64,000 nt of DNA from Strix aluco (taxonomy: Eukaryota; Chordata; Aves; Strigiformes; Strigidae), in assembly GCF_031877795.1 (NCBI RefSeq), contig NC_133971.1, positions 67,082,463 to 67,146,462 of the forward strand, written 5' to 3'. Positions within the stretch are counted from its first letter, which is position 1. Each line of letters opens with the position of its first letter. Below are positions 57,637 through 64,000 of the stretch, one piece after another. The position numbers were made by a program, and so were the translations under genes. The notes under the pieces are model-generated. The model made no database searches. It saw nothing but the letters and a program-made list of their open reading frames with translations, and had not been told where the DNA came from.

Positions 57637-60421
57637 CTGCGGAAATAAAATTGAACAAAGTGTCAGTCTGTCCCATAAGACTTGACTACAAGGATTTATT
57701 CCATTTAGGAAGTCTTGAACAGTAGTCGAAGCTTGTCAAATAATAAGCAGATGAACAAGTCCACAAATACGGCCCCATGTGTAGTATTAATAGATCAATT
57801 TTGCAGTAACCTTATAACAGTCAAGCTGGTGCTGCTTTTGAAAGTTTTATACCAGATGTTGGCAGTATCATAAACTTAAGGTATTTACAGGAAGGAAGTA
57901 CTGGAAAAAATACAGAATATATTTAGTTGGTATTGGTACTAACTCTGTCTCTCTACATTAGGCTGTTTGATGAGCTTTGTTACTGTAACTTAGACTAACA
58001 AACTGTTGATGCTGTCCTTGTTAGGCACATAGTGTGAAGCATCAACAAAAATGACTTTACTTAATACAGCCAGCTTACATTATTACTGATCTAACTTAAT
58101 TGTAAACTCCTCCAAAAAAGCCAGAAGTATCAAAAGGTGCCCAGGTAAGGGAAACACTGGCAGGTTATACTAATTTATTCCCCTGGTTCTTCAGAAACTT
58201 GGAACTCCATACTGCTGCAATTCATCTACCACCACTTACTTTTTAGTCAGGCTTGTCAATGGTAAGCTACTTTGGCTGTTTTCAGCACATCCTAGTTGGC
58301 AGTTTTAGGGCTCCACACCCTGCTATTTGAAAGATTGGTTTTAAGTGTTGCTTTTAGTGGGCTGTATTACTAGAGTTCAAACTATACTGTAGACTTTTCA
58401 GAGCATTAATACAGGACCTTGTCTGCAGGAGCATCTATTAAGCATTTGTAGAAAAAGTACATGCTGTTTATTTAAAAATATACTGCTGTATAAAGTTTGG
58501 TTCAGTCACTGAGATACTAACATTATTCAGGAGCTCAAAGAAGCCTATTTCTATATGCATATAGGAACAATTTCCAGTCTGGCACATTTTGTCTACTGAC
58601 AGACCACACATACCTAGGACAAGGTTAGCATTTTGCAAATCTGGGAGCAAGATGTGAAGGTTTAAAATAAAGGCTGTTATGTTGCCTTTGTTGACAAATG
58701 CACCAGGCAGTTGATAGTTTAGACCCTTTTGTTCATCTAATTCTGTTCAGATGAACTTACCTGGCTCATGGATCATATAGTGAACCCAGCCAAGACTTTG
58801 CTGAACGCCAAGTCGTCTCCACTCCTCTTCGGACATTAGATGGGATTTTGGCACTTGTTTTGAAAGTTCTCTTGGCAGCATCACATGTCTGTGGAGGTTT
58901 TATTATTAAACACACACTACATACATTAATGCCTGTGTACACTAGAAAACTTGCACAGATACACACTGAAACACAGTAAGCAAGTTCAGTTATGAATACC
59001 AGCAATCCCTATAAATAAGTCTTGGGTGCTGACTGATACCACTGATTATGAAGCATCTGTCCCAGAATCCAGTTTTAAAATCACTTTGTCTACTAAACAT
59101 TACATCTGTAATGAAACTGTATACTGGAACAGCCAACCTACCTCCTAGAAGAAACTGTATAGAAGAATGTGTTCCTGGCAACTGGCAGTCATATCACCTA
59201 TTTCAAAAATAAGGGCTTTGGACTTTTAGAACGACTGATAAAGTCACTCGTTTGTATTTTGCATTCTGTAACCAACAATGTATTCTCCACAGAGAAAGTG
59301 CTGGTTTATAGAGACAGAACACTAACACCACTTAAGAGCCCAATCTGTCAGCTGAGGAGAAACATAGTCTGCCCTCCACATTTTCAAGTTCCTTTATCAC
59401 TTAGTACAAAGCAATGCGTTCAATTGTGGTTTTGAGAGCATAGCTGCTAAGAGGGACACTAGACCTCTACACGGAGGAACAAAACCCCTGATTTGCAGTA
59501 GTGCTTTCAAGTAAGCCTAGAGGACTGAATTTCAACAGTATCAGTTATAATCCAGATCTGACTGGTGCTATATGACAGCTTTGAAAACTAGCAAATGTCT
59601 CGAAGGCAGTACGAACTACATTTATTAATACTAGGTGTTGGCGTGGCCTTACGAACTGCCTTCAAAGATGACACGTAAAGCAAAACACACGCTTCATCCA
59701 CATTCAGAGCTCGATCGCGTTACTCTCCGCCGAGCAGAGCATTCTGAACACAACGGTTAGGGCTCCCTGCTTCAGTTCCCCACGGTACCTGACCGAGGGA
59801 GGCGGCACCGCCGGCCCGTTCCCCCCTCCCCCGAGAGCGGCGCCGCCGCGGCCGCGCGGTTACCTCTCGAGCCACCAGCGGGGCGGGGCGCGCCGCTCCC
59901 CCCCGCCCCCCCCGGCGGCCGCCAGCCAGGCCTCGCCCGCGGGGCGCCCGAGCCCCGCTCTGCCGCTCCCAGCTTCATCGCCCGGCTCCGCCGCTTCCTT
60001 CACCGCCCTCCGGGGCTTGCATCGCCCGCTCACCGAACGGCGGCCCTGGAAGGGCCAGCCGAGACCGGCACTCGAATCACCCACCCTCCTCCCCCCAGCT
60101 GGTCCGAGGCGACGCAAAAACCCACCGCCAAGAGGCAAGGCACGGCCCCTCCCCGCAGGCTTTAAGCCCCTCTGGCCCCACGGAAGCCAGGGTCACGCTC
60201 GCTGCCGCCACAGGCCGAGCGTACTCCCTGAGAGCATGGCACCAGCCCCGGGAGAGACGCCTGCCCGAGGCGCCGCGCCCTCCCGCCGCTCCGAAAGGGC
60301 CGGCAGGAGCCCCCCCTTAATGCCTTCAGCCGGCCCTCCCGCCCTCTCCCACTGCCTCGTACCGGTACTCGTACTGATCGTCAAAGTACTTGTCAGAATA
60401 GTAGATCTGCTTGTGGGCCAT
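57584..60421 (-). CDS. CKS2: Cyclin-dependent kinases regulatory subunit 2 (3 exons, 79 residues)
   Basis: CKS2 is a small Cdk1/Cdk2-binding subunit that docks phosphorylated substrates and is needed for meiotic and mitotic progression. Exons 60363-60421, 58761-58888 and 57584-57636 join in phases 2 and 1 to give exactly 79 codons and TGA, the family length. The product starts [20 protein letters not shown] and keeps the conserved HVMLPREL, the Cdk-contact and hinge block [20 protein letters not shown] and the end PKDEKK. Ala at position 2, PREL and a PKD end are CKS2 features; CKS1B has Ser, PKDI and a PKK end. The gene is transcribed away from a CpG island. Confidence 0.97.
57637..58760 (-). 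other. CKS2: CKS2 intron 2
   Basis: This is AT-rich unique sequence between the donor GTAAGT at 58760 and the acceptor at 57637. I see no exon, repeat family or RNA gene in it. Confidence 0.7.
58761..58888 (-). CDS. CKS2: CKS2 exon 2
   Basis: The acceptor is CCTCCACAG and the donor GTAAGT. It is 128 nt, phase 2 to 1. It encodes [20 protein letters not shown] and [20 protein letters not shown]. Confidence 0.97.
58889..60362 (-). other. CKS2: CKS2 intron 1
   Basis: The 5' half (about 59700-60362) is part of the CpG island. The rest is unique sequence. I see no exon or repeat. Open frames in the GC-rich half are composition effects. Confidence 0.65.
60363..60421 (-). CDS. CKS2: CKS2 exon 1 (start codon)
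   Basis: ATG is at 60421-60419. It has 19 codons plus two bases, then a donor GTACGAG that departs from consensus at positions 4 and 6. The frame across the junction restores an Arg codon (CG+A). Confidence 0.95.
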
Positions 60422-60600
60422 GGCGAGAGACGGCAGGAACAGGAACAGAACAGCACCCGCCTCACACGGACAACCCCACCGACTAACCCCGCGCTTCCGC
60501 CACCCGCTCGGTTTGAATCTAACAGCGCGACTCTCATTGGCGGCGCCGCGACAGCCAATCGCGTGCCGGGCCGCCGCGTGACTGACCGCTCGCCCTCCCA
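60422..60600 (-). promoter_or_regulatory. CKS2: CKS2 promoter with CHR-like and CCAAT elements
   Basis: TTTGAA, the CHR core, lies at 60512-60517 (+ strand). CCAAT boxes lie upstream in gene direction at 60536-60540 (minus strand) and 60555-60559 (+ strand). CHR plus CCAAT is the standard layout of G2/M genes controlled by DREAM/B-MYB and NF-Y, and CKS2 is a known target of that class. No TATA box is seen. Confidence 0.6.
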
Positions 60601-60900
60601 CCCATCCCCGGAGCCGCCGGGGCATTACGTAAGGGGTGACGGTGGGAGGGCGGTGCGCGGGGCGGGCGTGGCGGCGCCGGGGCGCGGTGGTTGGCTCAGC
60701 CGCCGGCGGGGCCGGGCGCTTCCAGCACTTTCCAGGGGAGGGTGGGGTGTGCGGGAGAGGCGGTTGGGGCCGGTGGCGGGCGCGACCCTGCGCGTGTCGC
60801 GATGCCCTTGGCGCGGCCCTGGCGGCTGCGGTCTCGGGCGTCCAGGGGATTGCGCATGGCGGGCAGCGGGGGAGAGCCTCCTCCGGCCCCTTAGTAAAGT

Positions 60901-61399
60901 TTCAGGTTAAAATCAGGCGTGTGCTGTGCCTTGGTGCCGCTCTGCGCTGCGTACCGTGGGGCCGGGGAGGTTTTGTGAACTCGTGGTACGCTGGTCTGCG
61001 GTCGTTTCACAAACACGACTGCTCCCCTGAGTTGGAAGGCTGTGGCGTCTGTAGTACTTAATGTGCTGCTTGCGCAGAGTGCAAACAAACGTGGGGTGCA
61101 GGTGTGCTCAGAGCTGTGTGGGGTCTGTGGAGAGGATTTCTGTTTACCAACATTCCTAGCCAGCAAAACAGCACAGTAAATGCTGTCATGGCAAAACATA
61201 ATTAGCAGCTTGCCAGGATTTAATGAGGCACTTCAGTTCCTAGGATATGAGTGTTATTTTTGGCATCAGGCTTTCTCAGAAGGTAAATACTGGATTCTGC
61301 ACTTTTCTAAACTCCAGTGGTATTTCTTGGGTGTAGCTGCCCTGTTGAGATAAGCTTAGTGGGAATGTTTCCAGAAAGGGCAATCTCACCATTACCATG
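60901..61399. other. Upstream flank of CKS2
   Basis: This is unique sequence falling from GC-rich to AT-rich. I see no gene, repeat or motif worth listing. Confidence 0.5.
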
Positions 61400-61429
61400 T
61401 TCTGTGCCCCCTGCTGAACCATCCCACTC

Positions 61430-62140
61430 CGCAGGTTAGGGTAAGGTTGTAACTCTGCACAGTACAAGGAGTGAACGATGATCACTCAAAAGGTTTCACC
61501 GAATAACAGGTTTACTTGAAACTTGGCAGTGGCACAATGGATAGTGTAAAGGCTAGGCAAAACTCAACACCAAGACTTGTGAATACAATGGAGAACAGTG
61601 ATTTAGGCAAAACTCAAAAGATCACCCATATGTGCCTAGAATGAGGTCAGAAAAGAGAGAGAAAAAGATAAGGAGTGGGAGAAATGAAAATGTATCACCA
61701 CCTTTGGATTCAGCATGGACCTCTGCTCATAGCTGAAGTCCTCCAGTGGCAGGCATGCAGGCCTGAATATGCGTCTTCTCCTCCTTTTACACTGTAAGTG
61801 CCCACCCCCACAGGCGGGGATTCTGGCATCACTGAGCAAGCGCAGTGCAAGTTTGAGAATGTTCTGGAAATGAGTCAGTGGGCTGTGGGGGGTCTTGGTG
61901 ATCTCGCACTCTCCCCTCCCCAGACTTGACCAAGGGTTACCTTCCACAGGTGCACACACAGAGCAGCTTGACTGGGGATTAGCTTTCACAGATGCGTATG
62001 TGCGGGCAACGGGTAGTCTGTGTGGTTCTTGAGAGCAGGGATGCTGCCCCACCTCCACAGATCCTGTCTGCTTGCTTTTGCTTGTATCAAGACAGAGGTT
62101 TGAGACAATTCCCTGCTCCATTTTGACTCGGGGCCTCACA
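61430..62140 (-). mobile_element. LTR-like block upstream of CKS2
   Basis: On the minus strand the block opens TGTGAGGCCCCGAGTCAAAA, has a GTGTAAAAGG TATA-like element near 61790 and a CT-rich stretch, and ends with GTGAAACCTTTTGAGTGATC near 61480. This U3-R-U5-like layout resembles an avian ERV LTR. I could not find a target duplication, so both borders are approximate. Confidence 0.4.
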
Positions 62141-63435
62141 CCTCCCTATGGCGTGCTGCTGTCTCCTCTCCTTGTTGGGCCTCTGTAGTAAAAGAAGACT
62201 AATTTTCTGCTTTCATGGTGCTACCAGAAACACAGGTATGGTCTGTGATCATGTGATATATCTGCCTGAAATCTGTTCTGATTGGGGGGGGGGGGGGGCG
62301 CAGAAAATGAAGTCATGTGAAGCGCAAGTGCTAAAACACATGCATGTGTAGGGCTGATAGTTTTTAGCAGCATTGTTTTTACTGGTACTGGAGCCTGATG
62401 TATTAAATGCTAAATTTTAAACCAGTATCATGCATTTTATCTGTGAAAAGGAGTCTTTATAATCTAGCAGTAATATTTTTCTCTTGATTGCATCTCATGG
62501 CATGTTGATACAGGTCATTTATAGGCAAAATGAAGTCAGTATTTTTGTACTGATGTAGTTAAATGTGTGGAATTCCATTCATTAACAAAGATCCTCAGCA
62601 GGAGTATCAATTCCAGTATGATCATACAAGTACAAACCACCTGCAAGTTTTCTAAGGTATTGGTTGGATTATTCAAAACAGAGTATGGGGTTTTTTTTTC
62701 TTAGTTTCAGGCAGCACAATTGTTATTTTTGAATACTTAAGGCAGAGAATACACAATATTTTCTGTTAGGAATTGCGTTTTGTAGTAATGGAAAGAAAGA
62801 TCAAACCACCACAGCAAAGGGGTTCAGCTGGATGGAAGACATTTCATCTATGTGCCTTCTTTATAACCTTTCAGTTTATCATCTCATGCATATGGAACGT
62901 GAGAGAAAATTGGCCTTTATGGAAGTCTACGTATAACCCTGCTTTCAGAAGTGAAAGCCTGTATTCCCTCTAAAACAACTTTTCCTTCTATTGCAAATAC
63001 AAATGTACCAAATCATAGTTTGGAAGAGGATTAAAAGGATTCTTAGGCAGGTATGCATCCAATTCTCTTTGAGATCCCTCAAATTATATTGAAAATCATC
63101 ATTGCTCAGAGTTGAATAACTTTATTTGTCAGGCAACTGGTAGAGCTAACAAAACTGACATACTGGTTTTAGTAATCCAGGGTTAGGAGATCTTACTTGG
63201 TACCGGACTGCCATTTCACCTTCTTCTTTCATAATTTCTTTTCCCTGATAAGACTTAAAAACATTGGTGAATGATAAATAATGTGACAGTAACAGGAATT
63301 TGTAAAGTTTCACTAATAATTTGGTATCTTTTTCCTAAAATGAAAACATTAAGGATATAATTTGTAAAATTATTGAAATAAATTAATAAGTTTGCTAAAA
63401 GGTTAAGCATATTAAATGGTTAAGCTTGATAATCA
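62141..63435. other. Intergenic AT-rich sequence
   Basis: Apart from the G15 run at 62284-62298 nothing is recognisable here. The frames at 62148-62351 and 62773-62973 have no family features. Confidence 0.55.
62284..62298 (+). repeat. G15 homopolymer
   Basis: Fifteen consecutive G occur after ATT and before CGC. Such a run can form a G-quadruplex. Length may be inaccurate in an assembly. Confidence 0.85.
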
Positions 63436-64000
63436 TTTCCAGGCACATGAATAACAAGAAGAGGATCAGGAGTAGGCAGTATGGATTCACCAAGGGGAAG
63501 TCATGCTTGACCACCTTGTTAAACTTCTATGATCAAATGGCCTGGAAGAGCCAGGGAGAGAGTAGCAGTTACTGTCTACCTTGACTTCAGTAAGATTTTG
63601 ATACTGTCTCCCATAACATCTTCATAGAGAAGCTGTTGATGTACGGGCTTGATGTGCAGACAGTGAGGTGAATGGCCAGGCCCAGAGGGTGGTGCTACAT
63701 AGTGCAGAGTCTAGTTGGAGGCCAGTAACTAATTATTGGTGTATCCCAGGGGTCAATACTGGGTCTGATCCTGTTCAAGGTCTTCATTAATCATCTGCAC
63801 TATGGGGCTGAGTGTTCACAGCAGGTTTGCAGATGACACGAAACTGGGAAGAGTGGCTGATATACCAGGGGGTTGTGCTGCCAGGTCAGTGGGCTGCAGA
63901 AATGGGCTGAGAGAAACCTCATGAAATTGAACAAGGGGAAGTGCAAAGTCCTGCACCTGGAGAGAAACAACCACCAGCATCAGTGCATGGTGGGAACCAA
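63436..64000 (+). mobile_element. CR1 LINE ORF2 fragment, continues past window end
   Basis: The + strand reads RT sequence: QYGFTKGKSCLTTLLNFYDQ, then VYLDFSK and VSHNI, later FADDTKLG-type and NEMKLNKGKCKVLHLE-type sequence. Stops and frameshifts are frequent. The 3' part lies outside the window. Confidence 0.85.

Larger units (their letters stand above)
59720..60900. promoter_or_regulatory. CKS2: CKS2 CpG island
   Basis: Dense CpG and GC-box-like sequence covers exon 1, part of intron 1 and about 500 bases upstream. Long open frames on both strands here (such as 60017-60910) have no domain features and reflect GC content. Confidence 0.75.

Noticed and set aside
60017-61061. + strand frames of 297 and 141 codons opposite CKS2 exon 1
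   Set aside because: GC-driven open frames in the CKS2 CpG island. No domain is seen, and the real coding exon is on the other strand.
1-64000. CRISPR array, tRNA, rRNA or bacterial-type system
   Set aside because: The window is vertebrate genomic DNA. No direct-repeat array, tRNA-like fold or prokaryotic gene organisation was seen.

Overview
The window is vertebrate nuclear DNA, almost certainly from a bird. Three multi-exon genes with GT-AG introns can be reconstructed. The repeats are CR1 LINEs ending in the typical avian 3' terminus plus several solo retroviral LTRs. The gene order SEMA4D (+) / SECISBP2 (-) / CKS2 (-) matches human 9q22, a block I recall as Z-linked in birds. The species cannot be named from this sequence.

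Layout. Positions 1-5940 hold the last three exons of the transmembrane form of SEMA4D: the PSI domain, then the Ig domain, membrane helix and cytoplasmic tail, then the 3'UTR with two poly(A) signals. Positions 6303-23710 hold four further + strand exons. They join in frame to the same upstream donor (2353) and would replace the membrane end with a secreted end made of an Ig-like domain and a short cysteine-containing tail. The 15-kb intron between the first two of them contains a nearly full-length CR1 (about 7509-11205, minus strand) with a degenerate ORF1 esterase and ORF2 endonuclease/RT, interrupted by an inverted copy of its own sequence. Positions 26917-55122 are SECISBP2 on the minus strand, 17 exons, with one unresolved exon-phase problem and one candidate extra exon. 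Its introns carry three LTRs and two CR1 fragments. Its CpG-island promoter is at about 54.65-55.5 kb. Positions 57584-60421 are CKS2, three minus-strand exons coding 79 residues, with a second CpG island. Beyond it lie an LTR-like block, a G15 run and another CR1 that runs off the window end.

Function. The three genes are unrelated: an axon-guidance/immune semaphorin, a selenocysteine-incorporation factor and a Cdk-binding subunit. SEMA4D and SECISBP2 converge tail to tail, and the secreted SEMA4D end stops only about 3.2 kb from the SECISBP2 stop codon. No operon-like, CRISPR, tRNA or rRNA features were seen. The most interesting element is the alternative secreted SEMA4D terminus. All four exons were checked for splice sites and reading phase by hand; expression cannot be shown from sequence.
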